This document shows positions 19,700 to 27,896 of a stretch of DNA of 32,659 nucleotides, piece by piece; positions within the stretch are counted from its first letter, which is position 1, and each line of letters starts with the position of its first letter. Under the pieces are notes generated by a model. That model did no database searches. It saw only the letters and a list, made by a program, of their open reading frames with translations, and was not told where the DNA came from. The DNA comes from Mesorhizobium sp. 61-13 (lineage in GTDB: Bacteria > Pseudomonadota > Alphaproteobacteria > Rhizobiales > Rhizobiaceae): contig MKRZ01000080.1 in NCBI GenBank assembly GCA_001897075.1, positions 2,448-35,106 on the forward strand. Direction: 5' to 3'. Position numbers and translations under genes: made by a program.

Positions 19700-20614
19700 A
19701 TGTCCTTGCCGACTTATGCGCAGAACTGGGAGCGGGCCTGGTACTACGCCTTCCGGGCCTTCTGCATACTGGTTCTCCTGTTTCTGGTATTGCCGATCCT
19801 TGTCATCATTCCACTGTCGTTTAACGCCGAGCCATATTTTACCTTCACTGACGGCATGTTGAGGCTGGACCCGACGGCGTTCTCGACGCGTTGGTATCTC
19901 GACATTTTCGAGAACGGCATGAGCAATCCCGCCTTGCCGGCCGGCAGTTGGGAGTGGCTTGCCGACGTCTGGCAAAACGGCCAGTGGATACATTCGGCGA
20001 AGAACAGCATTCTTATCGCCACCGGCGCGACCATCCTTGCCACTATCCTCGGCACGCTGGCGGCGCTCGGCCTGTCGCAACCCGCCATGCCGGCCGGCCG
20101 GCTGATTACGGCACTGCTGATTTCACCGATCATCGTGCCGATCATCGTAACATCGGCAAGTCTGGTGTTCCTGCTCGCCAAGGTCGGACTGGCCAATACC
20201 TATTTCGGCATCATACTGGCGCATGCCTTGCTCGGCGCGCCGTTCGTGGTCATCACCGTGACGGCTTCGATGTCCGGCTTCGATCGCAGCCTGATAAGGG
20301 CCGGGCAGATGCTTGGCGCGCCTTCGCATGTGATCTTCCTGAAGATCATCATGCCGCTTATTTTGCCGGGCGTTATCTCAGGCGCCCTGTTTGCCTTCGG
20401 CACTTCCTTCGACGAAGTGGTCGCCGTGATATTCCTTACCGACTACGAGCAACGCACGATCCCGCGCCAGATGTGGGCCGGTATTCGCGAACAGATATCG
20501 CCCACCATACTGGCTATCGCGACCATACTGGTGGTTTTATCGATAGCGCTCCTGACCGTGGTCGAGTTGCTGCGGCGACGTTCGGAGCGCCTGCGCGGTG
20601 TCAAACCGTCATGA
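19700..20614 (+). CDS. Polyamine-type ABC importer, permease 2 (PotC-like)
   Basis: A 304-residue permease with six membrane segments. The first is FCILVLLFLVLPILVIIPLSF; a periplasmic loop of about 60 residues precedes the conserved core. The EAA loop is IRAGQMLGAPSHVIFLKIIMPLI. ATG 19700 follows GAGGGGAGGG twelve bases after permease 1. It pairs with permease 1 to form the membrane channel. The gene ends 25 bases before the start of the reductase-like gene. Confidence 0.92.
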   Translation: MSLPTYAQNWERAWYYAFRAFCILVLLFLVLPILVIIPLSFNAEPYFTFTDGMLRLDPTAFSTRWYLDIFENGMSNPALPAGSWEWLADVWQNGQWIHSAKNSILIATGATILATILGTLAALGLSQPAMPAGRLITALLISPIIVPIIVTSASLVFLLAKVGLANTYFGIILAHALLGAPFVVITVTASMSGFDRSLIRAGQMLGAPSHVIFLKIIMPLILPGVISGALFAFGTSFDEVVAVIFLTDYEQRTIPRQMWAGIREQISPTILAIATILVVLSIALLTVVELLRRRSERLRGVKPS

Positions 20615-20639
20615 TGCCCGGCAAGGACTGGAGGTCACA

Positions 20640-21455
20640 ATGATCACGTCGCCCACTGTCGGGATTGTCGGAGGGGCTGGATGGCTTGGACTGTCCATTG
20701 CCTCGCAAGCGCTTGCTGAGGGCGTCATAACCGAGGACCGCCTGATCATCTCCTCCCGGTCCGCGCGCGCTGGCAAACTTGGCCAATGGCCTGCAATCAC
20801 CTGGACATCGGACAATGCGATGCTTGCCCGGCAATCAGATGTCGTCGTCTTGTCGGTGCGACCGCACCAGTTCTTCGACCTCTCAATCCACGCGGAAGGC
20901 AAACTCGTCATCTCGGTGATGGCAGGCGCATCGCTCAAGACGCTTCAAGATCGCCTCGGGACCACTCGGGTGGTGCGCGCAATGCCCAATGCGGCAGCCG
21001 CGATCGGGCGATCTTACACGCCGTGGCTTGCAGGCGAGGGGGTTGTGGCAAGCGACCGCGAGTTCGTGCGCGCGCTGTTCGAGAGCTGCGGTCAGACCGA
21101 CGAGGTCGGCACGGAGGAGCACATCGATTATCTGACTGGCCTTAGCGGGTCCGGCCCGGCATTTCCTGCGCTCTTGGCAGCTCAGATGTTGTCGCATGCC
21201 AAGGCGCGCGGCCTGCCGCCTGAGATAGCGCTGCGCGCCGTTCTGGGCGTGGTGTGCGATGCGAGCCGCCTTCTCGCCCTGAGCAATGAACCGCCCGAGC
21301 AAATGGTCCAGACGTTCATCGACTATGAAGGCACCACGGCCGCCGGGCTTCGGGCCATGATGGGCAACGGATTCCCCGAAGCCGTGCATGCGGGACTGGA
21401 TGCGGCCGCAAAGGCAGCGACGACATTCGTAAAACAGGCCAGAAAGGTTCGTTGA
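20640..21455 (+). CDS. Pyrroline-5-carboxylate reductase-like (ProC family) oxidoreductase
   Basis: A 271-residue ProC-family protein. The N-terminal Rossmann motif reads VGIVGGAGWLG, and VVLSVRPHQF and VRAMPNAAAAIG follow; the C-terminal dimerisation domain carries GLSGSGPAFPALL, the conserved active-site segment, and GTTAAGLRAM. ATG 20640 is supported by GGAGGT; an earlier in-frame start at 20598 lies inside the previous gene. ProC reduces pyrroline-5-carboxylate to proline with NAD(P)H. As the last gene of a transport/catabolic operon it may instead act on a related cyclic imine. It is probably not the housekeeping proC, but that cannot be proven from this window. Confidence 0.85.
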   Translation: MITSPTVGIVGGAGWLGLSIASQALAEGVITEDRLIISSRSARAGKLGQWPAITWTSDNAMLARQSDVVVLSVRPHQFFDLSIHAEGKLVISVMAGASLKTLQDRLGTTRVVRAMPNAAAAIGRSYTPWLAGEGVVASDREFVRALFESCGQTDEVGTEEHIDYLTGLSGSGPAFPALLAAQMLSHAKARGLPPEIALRAVLGVVCDASRLLALSNEPPEQMVQTFIDYEGTTAAGLRAMMGNGFPEAVHAGLDAAAKAATTFVKQARKVR

Positions 21456-21484
21456 CCGGGCTAACCAGGCCTTTCGGCATCGTT

Positions 21485-21515
21485 CCTTGATCCTGGGCCT
21501 GACCCGGGATCAAGG
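21485..21515. terminator. 13-bp hairpin between convergent operons
   Basis: CCTTGATCCTGGG and CCCGGGATCAAGG pair perfectly apart from one wobble around a CCTGA loop. It sits in the 78-bp space between the ProC-like stop and the UrtE-type stop. There is no T tract. It may end both transcripts, or be one copy of a dispersed palindromic element. Confidence 0.55.
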
Positions 21516-21533
21516 CACCGATTTCTGTCAGCG

Positions 21534-22229
21534 TCAGATCGACAGATAAGTGTTCACGACGTCGTCGGTGAGTTCTTCGGACGTTCCTGAATGAACCAGT
21601 CGCCCGGTATCCATGATGATGAATTTGTCGGACAGCGACTTGGCGATTTTTATGTGCTGCTCGGTCAGGACGAGCGTTATTCCGATGTTTTTGTTCAGCC
21701 TGACGAGCGTGTGGTAGATCTCTTCGACGATATTCGGCTGGATGCCTTCGGTTGGCTCGTCGAGCAGAAGTATTTTCGGATCGGTCGCCAGAGCACGCGC
21801 GATGGCAAGCTGTTGCAACTGGCCGCCTGAAAGGAAGCCTGCCTTCTTGTCCAGGTTGTCGCGCAGATAGGGGAACAGTTCGAGGCATATTTCGGGTATC
21901 TGCGCCTTGATGCCTTGCCGGGCGAAAGTGCCGAGAAGGATGTTTTCGCGGACCGTGAACTTTCCGAAAATGCGCCGGCCCTGCGGCACGTATCCGAGCC
22001 CCGCAATAGCCCTTTCGGCAGTGCTTCGCCGCGTCATCTCCTCCCCGTCGATGGATATTTTTCCATCGATGCGGGTGGTCAGCCCCATGACCGTCTGCAT
22101 AAGCGTTGTCTTGCCCACGCCGTTGCGGCCGATAACGCACAGGCATTCGCCCTTCTTCAAGTCGATATTTATCCCATGAAGGATAGGGGTCTTGCCGTAG
22201 TACGAGGTTACATCGTCAAGCCGAAGCAT
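21534..22229 (-). CDS. Urea/amide-type ABC importer, ATPase 2 (UrtE/LivF type)
   Basis: A 231-residue ATPase of the branched-chain amino acid/urea importer class. Walker A IGRNGVGKTTL, Q-loop YVPQGRRIFGKFTVREN, signature LSGGQLQQLAIARAL, Walker B ILLLDEPTEGIQPNIVEEI and switch LTEQH are present. EPTEGIQPNIVEEI is typical of UrtE. It directly abuts the UrtD-type gene (stop and start adjacent) and is the last gene of the minus-strand operon. Confidence 0.92.
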   Translation of the reverse strand: MLRLDDVTSYYGKTPILHGINIDLKKGECLCVIGRNGVGKTTLMQTVMGLTTRIDGKISIDGEEMTRRSTAERAIAGLGYVPQGRRIFGKFTVRENILLGTFARQGIKAQIPEICLELFPYLRDNLDKKAGFLSGGQLQQLAIARALATDPKILLLDEPTEGIQPNIVEEIYHTLVRLNKNIGITLVLTEQHIKIAKSLSDKFIIMDTGRLVHSGTSEELTDDVVNTYLSI

Positions 22230-22973
22230 CTAGTGGATCCCCTCAGTTCCGAGATAGACGTTCCGTACCTGCGGATTGTTCTCTATCTCCGTTATGGTTC
22301 CTTCGGCGAGGAGCTTGCCCATGTGCATGACGGTGATGACGTCGGCAATCTCCCGCACGAAGGACATGTCGTGTTCGACGACGACCAGCGTGTGGCTGCC
22401 TTTGAGCGTGTTGAAAATCTGCGAGGTCTTGTAGGTTTCCTGCTCCGTCATTCCCGCGGTTGGTTCGTCCATCAACAGCAGGACGGGGTCCTGCATCAGC
22501 ACGAGCCCGATTTCCAGCCACTGGGTTTCGCCGTGCGACAGCAGGCCGGAGACGGTGTTGGAGCGGTCTTTCAAGCCGATCAGATCGGTTATCTCGTCAT
22601 AGCGCTTCATCCCCTTGAAGTTCTTGAACGAGAGCATGTTCAAGAAGGGGTCCTTGTTGCGGTTGAACGCAACCTCAAGGTTCTGCCTTACGGTGAGTTC
22701 CTTGAAGACGGAGGGGATCTGGAATTTGCGCCCGACGCCTTTTCGGGCGATCTGGTGTTCAGACAAGGCCGCAATATCGGTGCCCATCAGACGCACAGTG
22801 CCTTCGCTGACGCGTTGACGCCCCACGATCAGGTCCATGCACGTGGTCTTTCCGGCGCCGTTCGGCCCGAGCAAGCAGCGCAACTCGCCCTTGTTGATGG
22901 TCAAGTCCAACCCATCTATGGCAGCAAAATCGCCATAGCGCTTGCTGACGTTCCTGAGTTCCAAGAGCGACAT
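22230..22973 (-). CDS. Urea/amide-type ABC importer, ATPase 1 (UrtD/LivG type)
   Basis: A 247-residue ATPase. Walker A LGPNGAGKTTCMD, the UrtD-like VGRKFQIPSVFKELTVRQN segment, the variant signature LSHGETQWLEIGLVL (UrtD proteins carry LSHGxxQWLEI instead of LSGG), Walker B LLLMDEPTAGMT and switch VVEHDMSF. The LSHG/QWLEI signature places it with urea- and amide-importer ATPases rather than LivG. Its start overlaps the permease stop by one base (TAATG). Confidence 0.93.
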   Translation of the reverse strand: MSLLELRNVSKRYGDFAAIDGLDLTINKGELRCLLGPNGAGKTTCMDLIVGRQRVSEGTVRLMGTDIAALSEHQIARKGVGRKFQIPSVFKELTVRQNLEVAFNRNKDPFLNMLSFKNFKGMKRYDEITDLIGLKDRSNTVSGLLSHGETQWLEIGLVLMQDPVLLLMDEPTAGMTEQETYKTSQIFNTLKGSHTLVVVEHDMSFVREIADVITVMHMGKLLAEGTITEIENNPQVRNVYLGTEGIH

Positions 22974-24070
22974 TATACGGTCCTCTCGATTGCCACGGTG
23001 GCGGTTTCGGTTTCCGACTTGCCGGTGAAGTATCCGAGCGCGTCTTCGATCAGGCCGACAAGGCCGCGGGGCAGGAACAGCACGACCCCGATGAAGATCG
23101 AGCCAAGGACGATCATCCAGACGTCCTGGAGCTCATCTCCCATGTAGCTTTGCAGCCCGTTTACGAGATATGCGCCGAGGATGGCGCCAAGCAGCGACAG
23201 ACGGCCGCCGACGGCTGCCCAGATGACGGCGGAAACGCTTAGCGTGAGTTCCAGGGAGGTCGGCGATACATATTGGACGACCATAACCCAGCAGAGGCCG
23301 CCGCATGCCGCGATGAAACCGGAGATGGCAAACACGATGACCTGATAGTAGGCTACATTGTAGCCGAGAAACCTGACGCGCTCCGGGTCATCGCGGATGG
23401 CCTGAACCACGAGGCCGAACTTCGACTGCATCAACAGCTTCACTGCCAAGGTGAGCGCAGCAAGGAAGCCAACGCAGATCAGGTATGCCGTCGGGCTATA
23501 GGGGTCGATCGAGACACCCGCAAACTCGAACGGCATGGGCGGCGATATTCCGTTGAACCCCGACGTGAACGGCTGCATGTCGTAGGCCATGGCGTACCAG
23601 GCGGCCAGCATCGCCAGCGTCATGATGGCAACGAAAACACCGGCAACGCGCGCCTGGAACATCATTGCCCCGAAGCCGATGAAGAAGATCGTCGGCACCG
23701 CAATGGTGAGCGCCAGCCCGACCGGGGTGGACCAGAACGGCTCCCAGAGCAGAGGCAGCGTGCTCAGGTCGTTCGTCAGCATGAAGCTTGGAACGGGATC
23801 GGATACCGGGTCCTGGAATTGCATCTGCATGGTCATGCCCATTCCGTAGGCCGCAAGACCGAATGCAATTCCCTGTCCGAGGCTAAGTATCCCGCCATAG
23901 CCCCAGACAAGGCTGACCGAGACCGCCAGCATGGCGAAGACCGCATAGCGTGCGAGTTGGTTGAGCAGGAAAGGACTGTCGAACAGGACCGGAACAAGCG
24001 CCAGCAGCAGGAACAGCCCGATATATGCCAGCCACTGGGCTTTTCGGTTGTGATAGATGTTTGCAGACAC
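22973..24070 (-). CDS. Urea/amide-type ABC importer, permease 2 (UrtC/LivM type)
   Basis: A 365-residue membrane protein with about ten hydrophobic segments, opening with WLAYIGLFLLLALVPVLF. Typical LivM-class motifs include VSLVWGYGGILSLGQGIAFGLAAYGMG and the cytoplasmic loop VQAIRDDPERVRFLGYNVAYYQ. The C-terminal LPRGLVGLIEDAL is also standard. GTG 24070 is used, with GGAGAAGAAATC just upstream. It follows the UrtB-type gene after 24 bp. Confidence 0.92.
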   Translation of the reverse strand: MSANIYHNRKAQWLAYIGLFLLLALVPVLFDSPFLLNQLARYAVFAMLAVSVSLVWGYGGILSLGQGIAFGLAAYGMGMTMQMQFQDPVSDPVPSFMLTNDLSTLPLLWEPFWSTPVGLALTIAVPTIFFIGFGAMMFQARVAGVFVAIMTLAMLAAWYAMAYDMQPFTSGFNGISPPMPFEFAGVSIDPYSPTAYLICVGFLAALTLAVKLLMQSKFGLVVQAIRDDPERVRFLGYNVAYYQVIVFAISGFIAACGGLCWVMVVQYVSPTSLELTLSVSAVIWAAVGGRLSLLGAILGAYLVNGLQSYMGDELQDVWMIVLGSIFIGVVLFLPRGLVGLIEDALGYFTGKSETETATVAIERTV

Positions 24071-24094
24071 GATTTCTTCTCCAAGCCGACGGCG

Positions 24095-24997
24095 TCAGCG
24101 ACGCTTCATGCCTTCGGTAATGAGGCCTTGCGGCCGGAACCGAAGAAAAATGACGATGAGAGTGAACAGGACGAACCTCGCGAAGGTATCGTTCGTGAAG
24201 TAGGAAAAGATCGACGCCAGTTCTCCAAGAATAATGGAGCTGAATATGCTGCCGAGCAGCTGCGTTCCGCCAACGACGACGACAAGGAAAGCTTCAACGA
24301 TGTAGCCGCTGCCCATGTCCGGCAGCAGTGTCTTCAGTCCGCCGAAGAGGGCGCCGGCGACGCCTGCAAGTCCGGCGCCGTAGGCAAAGGTGATGCTGTA
24401 GATGCGGTTGCTGTCGATGCCGAAGGAGGAAGCCATATCCGGGTCCGCCATCACGGCACGGACCCTTATGCCCCAGGTGGTCCGGTAGGCGATGTACCAG
24501 GTGCCGAATATGAGCGCGGCGGTCGCAAGGATGATGAAGAGCCGGAAGCCCGGCAAATGCAGGAAGCCGAGGCTTACCTGAAAATTCAACCAGCCTGGAA
24601 TGGAGACATATTTGGGAGCGGTTCCGAAGATCACCCGCACGCCCTGGATCAAGATGAGCGACAGACCCCAGGTCGCAAGAAGCGTGTCGAGCGGCCGGTT
24701 ATAAAGCCTTCGGATGATCGTTCGTTCGATGAATAGCCCGAAAATCGAGACAATAACAAATACGAGAGGAAGGCATAAAAGAAACGGTATGTAGAAAAAT
24801 GTCTGGAGGACATAAGTCGTATATGCGCCGAGCATGATCAACTCGCCGTGGGCCATGTTTATGACGCCCATGGTGCCGTATATGATTGTCAGCCCGACTG
24901 CGGCGATCAACCATATGCTTGCGATGCTCAACCCGATAAAAAGGGCGTTGAGAAATGAATTGAGTTCGAATGGTGTCCAGAAATCCGTAACGCTCAT
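24095..24997 (-). CDS. Urea/amide-type ABC importer, permease 1 (UrtB/LivH type)
   Basis: A 300-residue permease. SIWLIAAVGLTIIYGTMGVINMAHGELIMLGAY is the characteristic LivH/UrtB opening, and the cytoplasmic loop reads VRAVMADPDMASSFGIDSNRIY. The start ATG 24997 is preferred because it gives the normal N-terminus MSVTDFW and has GGAAGG about ten bases upstream; the frame remains open to 25123 but that segment is not protein-like. A 168-bp gap with a strong hairpin separates it from the binding-protein gene, a common way to lower permease expression relative to binding protein. Confidence 0.9.
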   Translation of the reverse strand: MSVTDFWTPFELNSFLNALFIGLSIASIWLIAAVGLTIIYGTMGVINMAHGELIMLGAYTTYVLQTFFYIPFLLCLPLVFVIVSIFGLFIERTIIRRLYNRPLDTLLATWGLSLILIQGVRVIFGTAPKYVSIPGWLNFQVSLGFLHLPGFRLFIILATAALIFGTWYIAYRTTWGIRVRAVMADPDMASSFGIDSNRIYSITFAYGAGLAGVAGALFGGLKTLLPDMGSGYIVEAFLVVVVGGTQLLGSIFSSIILGELASIFSYFTNDTFARFVLFTLIVIFLRFRPQGLITEGMKRR

Positions 24998-25136
24998 TTT
25001 GGTGCAGCCTTCCCAGGCACTCAGGCGGCTGGCGGGCAGCCACGTTGAATGAATTCGTATCGTTCGTGACGCGAGCGGGAACAGCGCGCGCCATGACGGA
25101 CGCGCCCTGTTTGGTCGAGACATAGCCGGGGTGGAA

Positions 25137-25158
25137 CCGCTCCCCTTGCGGGGAGCGG
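25137..25158 (-). terminator. Intercistronic hairpin after the binding-protein gene (attenuating or stabilising)
   Basis: A perfect 9-bp stem CCGCTCCCC/GGGGAGCGG with a four-base loop lies 8 bp after the binding-protein stop (minus strand). No T run follows, so partial termination or 3' end protection is likelier than full termination. This fits the need for more binding protein than permease. Confidence 0.55.
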
Positions 25159-25165
25159 AACTGGG

Positions 25166-26473
25166 CTAGAGAACGCCCTTTTGTACGGTGCCGGCTGGCG
25201 TATGGAGACCGTCGGCCTTGCAAACGCCCCGATCCGGATAGATCTCGAAGGGATTGGGCCCGACGTGCTGATCGGCCACCTTGATGATCTTGAACTGGCC
25301 GTCGCCCTGGCACTGGCCGATCTTCGGGCGCAGCCACATGTTGAAGTTGTCCGGGTCGATCCAGACCTTTCCTTCCGGAGAGATCTCGTCGCCGATGGTG
25401 ACGCCGCCTGATGCGTCCCTGATCATGCGAGGGGTGATCGCCTCGATGTCACCGGTCTGGGCCAAGGCCTTCTCAAGTCCTGCCTTCCAGAAGTAGACGG
25501 CGAGATAGGTCTCTTCCATGTTGTAGTGAGTGACACCGCCGCCGCCGTACTTGCTGCCGAGATATTTTTCGACAAACCGGTTGTTCGTCGGCGTGTCCAG
25601 CGCCTGGAAGTATGGCGCTGACAGGAAGTGTCCGGCGCCGGCCTCGGCACCCATGGCGCGGACCTCGATTTCACCGGTGGTGAGGGAGGCAATCGGCATC
25701 TTGTCTGCCTTGAAGCCTTCCGAGAGGAACTGTTTGTGCATGGCGACGTCTGAATCGCCGATCAGGGTCGAAAAGATGAAGTCGGGATTGGCCTGGCGGA
25801 TCTTGTTGAAGATCGGTGCAAATTCGGAGCCGCCGATGGGGACGTAGTCCTCTCCGAGCACTTCGCCGCCGACCTTCTCGAGCCAGACGCGCGCGACCTT
25901 GTTGGACTCTTTCGGCCAGATGTAGTTCGAGCCGACGAAATAGACCCGTTTGCCGAAGTTCTGGACCATGAACGGGATGAGGTCCTGCGAATGCTGGTTG
26001 GCCAATGGGCCGGTGCAGATCACGTTCTGCGTGCATTCGCGCCCTTCATAGCATGTGGGATAGTAGAACAGGTGATCCCGGGCCATGACGAAAGGTGCAA
26101 CGGCGCGACGGCTGGCCGATGTATAGCCGCCGATCGTGGAAATGACGCGATCGCTGAGAATGAGCTGGCTGATCTTCTCCGAATAGACCTTCACATCGGA
26201 CTTGGCGTCGATGACGACCGGCTCCACCTGCATTCCGGCGACGCCGCCATTGGCGTTTATCTCGTCGATGGCAAACAGCACGACCTGGGTGGAATCGTTC
26301 TCCACGACGGCAAGGGGACCCGACTGGGAAAACAGCACGCCCAGCTTGATGGTGCCATTCTTTGATATCCAAGGCTGTGCACGCGCAGCACTTGGGCGAA
26401 AGATCGCCGGCGTCGACAAGGCGAGCGCAAGGGCGCTGCTTCGCTTGATCAAGGATCGTCTCGTAATTGTCAT
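25166..26473 (-). CDS. Urea/short-chain amide-type ABC importer, substrate-binding protein (UrtA/FmdD-like)
   Basis: A 435-residue binding protein. The N-terminus MTITRRSLIKRSSALALALS carries a twin-arginine pattern (TRRSLIK), suggesting Tat export with cleavage near ARAQ. The mature part begins IKLGVLFSQSGPLAVVENDS and includes the UrtA-like blocks FYYPTCYEGRECTQNV, YFVGSNYIWPKESNKVAR and STLIGDSDVAMHKQFL. UrtA binds urea and relatives such as FmdD bind formamide/acetamide. Two cysteines in TCYEGREC are probably paired. ATG 26473 has GGGAGG with good spacing. The closeness to amide-hydrolase genes favours a small amide as ligand. Confidence 0.88.
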   Translation of the reverse strand: MTITRRSLIKRSSALALALSTPAIFRPSAARAQPWISKNGTIKLGVLFSQSGPLAVVENDSTQVVLFAIDEINANGGVAGMQVEPVVIDAKSDVKVYSEKISQLILSDRVISTIGGYTSASRRAVAPFVMARDHLFYYPTCYEGRECTQNVICTGPLANQHSQDLIPFMVQNFGKRVYFVGSNYIWPKESNKVARVWLEKVGGEVLGEDYVPIGGSEFAPIFNKIRQANPDFIFSTLIGDSDVAMHKQFLSEGFKADKMPIASLTTGEIEVRAMGAEAGAGHFLSAPYFQALDTPTNNRFVEKYLGSKYGGGGVTHYNMEETYLAVYFWKAGLEKALAQTGDIEAITPRMIRDASGGVTIGDEISPEGKVWIDPDNFNMWLRPKIGQCQGDGQFKIIKVADQHVGPNPFEIYPDRGVCKADGLHTPAGTVQKGVL

Positions 26474-26845
26474 TGATTGTCCTCCCTAAACACAAATTTT
26501 GATGGAATTGACCAAAATTGGCCCGGAGCATGGTTGGCCGCTTACGGACGCTCGGCGCTTGTGTATGCCCAAAGGTATTAAGGCATATTATGCCAAAAGG
26601 GTCAATTACCTTTTGATAGTATATATACCTTTGGCATGAGCCCAAAGAGCATATGTCTTTGCGGCACCCGTACGGCTTGCGTGAGGGGAGGTTGGTCGAT
26701 CCGGATCGTTTTTGAGCAGCGCAAAGCTACTGGACGGCGCGATACTGCCGTCATAGGGGCAAGGTCATAGATGAGATGGCGCTGAAGGCCTTCAGAAGGG
26801 CGTCAGGCGCCGAATGGCCGAATCAGCAGAGCGATCAGAGGCTGT
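26474..26845. promoter_or_regulatory. Regulatory region of the amide-type importer, with four related operator-like motifs
   Basis: This 372-bp gap holds no gene. Four copies of a motif close to TATGCCAAAGGTA lie within 75 bp: TATGCCCAAAGGTA at 26564-26577, TATGCCAAAAGG at 26589-26600, and inverted copies TACCTTTTG at 26607 and TACCTTTGGCATG at 26626-26638. The outer two form a long inverted repeat, and GGCATATTATGCC at 26582-26594 is a perfect 13-bp palindrome. The AT-rich TATATATAC at 26620-26628 stands out. They lie 90-165 bp before the binding-protein start, suited to an activator. Beyond 26640, towards the response-regulator stop, I see only a 12-bp palindrome TGAAGGCCTTCA at 26783. Confidence 0.6.
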
Positions 26846-27538
26846 TCAGTTCTCTTGCGAGAGCCGATTGAATTTCGCCACGGCATCTGTGCGGCTCTTG
26901 GCGCCCAGCGCCTTGTAGATCCGCGACAGATGCATCTTGATGGTGCCCGGAGTGAGCCCCAATTCCTCGGCAACGTCCTTGTTGGACCGCCCTTCGGCGA
27001 TAAGTTGAAGCACCTTGACCTGTCGCTCGGTGAGAGGGCCGCTTTTGGTCACGACACTGCTATGCGGTTCGCCAAATCCGGAGCCCTCGTTGTCGCTGAC
27101 AAGCAGGTCGTCCGAGCGGCCGCGTATCTCCAAGGCCAGCGGGGGCACGTAGATTCCCCCGGAAAGCACCAGGCGAATGGCATTTATTGTAACATCGGGC
27201 GAAGATGTCTTTGGGATATAGCCCACAGCGCCCACTCGCAGAACCTGACGAATTATCTGCGTCTCTTCGCGGACCGACACCACGACAACCGGCAAATCCG
27301 GCCAAGTGTCGCAGATTTCCTTGATGCTTTCGACCGATTGCATTCCGGGCATCAGAAGATCGATCAGCAGCAGGTCTACGGGGCCGTCTTCCAGCTTCCG
27401 CAAGACTTTGTCGAAGCTGTTGCATTCGATGATGGTGGTGTCCGGATGCAGTGTCTTGATGAGAATCCCAAGGCCGCCGCGCACCAGCGCGTGATCATCC
27501 GCAATTGCGATCTTGAAGCCTGGATTATTTTCCAACAT
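26846..27538 (-). CDS. LuxR/NarL-type response regulator, candidate DmfR-like activator
   Basis: A 230-residue two-domain regulator. The receiver domain covers residues 8-125, with the acidic pair Asp14-Asp15, phospho-acceptor Asp60 in LLIDLLMPG, Ser88 and Lys110 in GYIPKTSS. After a linker of about 40 residues, a LuxR helix-turn-helix (LTERQVKVLQLIAEGRSNKDVAEELGLTPGTIKMHLSRIY, given in pieces here: LTERQVKVLQLIAEG, SNKDVAEELGLTPGT, IKMHLSRIYKALGAKSR) ends the protein. All phosphorylation residues are intact, but no histidine kinase is in the window. It lies between the importer operon and the divergent dmf operon. From memory, a LuxR-family regulator (DmfR) activates dmfA1A2 in Paracoccus, so this is a reasonable functional match. 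Confidence 0.9.
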   Translation of the reverse strand: MLENNPGFKIAIADDHALVRGGLGILIKTLHPDTTIIECNSFDKVLRKLEDGPVDLLLIDLLMPGMQSVESIKEICDTWPDLPVVVVSVREETQIIRQVLRVGAVGYIPKTSSPDVTINAIRLVLSGGIYVPPLALEIRGRSDDLLVSDNEGSGFGEPHSSVVTKSGPLTERQVKVLQLIAEGRSNKDVAEELGLTPGTIKMHLSRIYKALGAKSRTDAVAKFNRLSQEN

Positions 27539-27896
27539 GCGAACTCCGGGCGGACATCAAGCGGATCGAGGCGCCCGTGGGAAACCGCCGCGCTAACTCG
27601 CTTATATTGTTGAATCTTAAGGGGTACAGCAGCGCAGATCAATACTTTGTTGGTTCCGCGCGTGGGCGCGAGCTCGCAGTGCCGACCAGGGCGGCGTCTC
27701 ACGAGTGGCCTGGTGCCGTAGATACTATCGGCCATGCCTGCGTGTTGACTTATCACAAATGAATGGTATCGTTTGGCAGTGGCATACAAAAATAGTGCCA
27801 TAAGTTACTACATAAAGTCAGACCGGAGAATTCTGAGTGCACTTGAAGCTCAGGAGGCGTGAGGCGCTATCCGAGCAGAACAATTGGAGGAAATGA
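27539..27896. promoter_or_regulatory. Divergent regulatory region upstream of the dmf operon, with candidate promoter
   Basis: This 358-bp stretch has no credible gene. A good promoter match on the plus strand is TTGACT at 27745-27750, a 16-bp spacer and TATCGT at 27767-27772. The -10 runs into TATCGTTTGGCA (27767-27778), which resembles the inverted operator TACCTTTGGCA upstream of the importer gene. A little downstream GGCATAC and GTGCCA form a loose inverted pair. The leader is about 115 bases and ends in GGAGG six bases before the dmfA1 ATG. Confidence 0.5.

Noticed and set aside
21915..23147. 410-codon plus-strand frame over the UrtC/D/E-type genes
   Set aside because: Antisense to three ATPase/permease genes with complete motifs.
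23273..24736. 487-codon plus-strand frame
   Set aside because: Antisense to the two permease genes; composition is typical of a shadow frame.
26046..26645. 199-codon minus-strand frame overlapping the operator region and the binding-protein gene
   Set aside because: Runs out of frame into the binding-protein gene and would cover the operator motifs; no recognisable protein.
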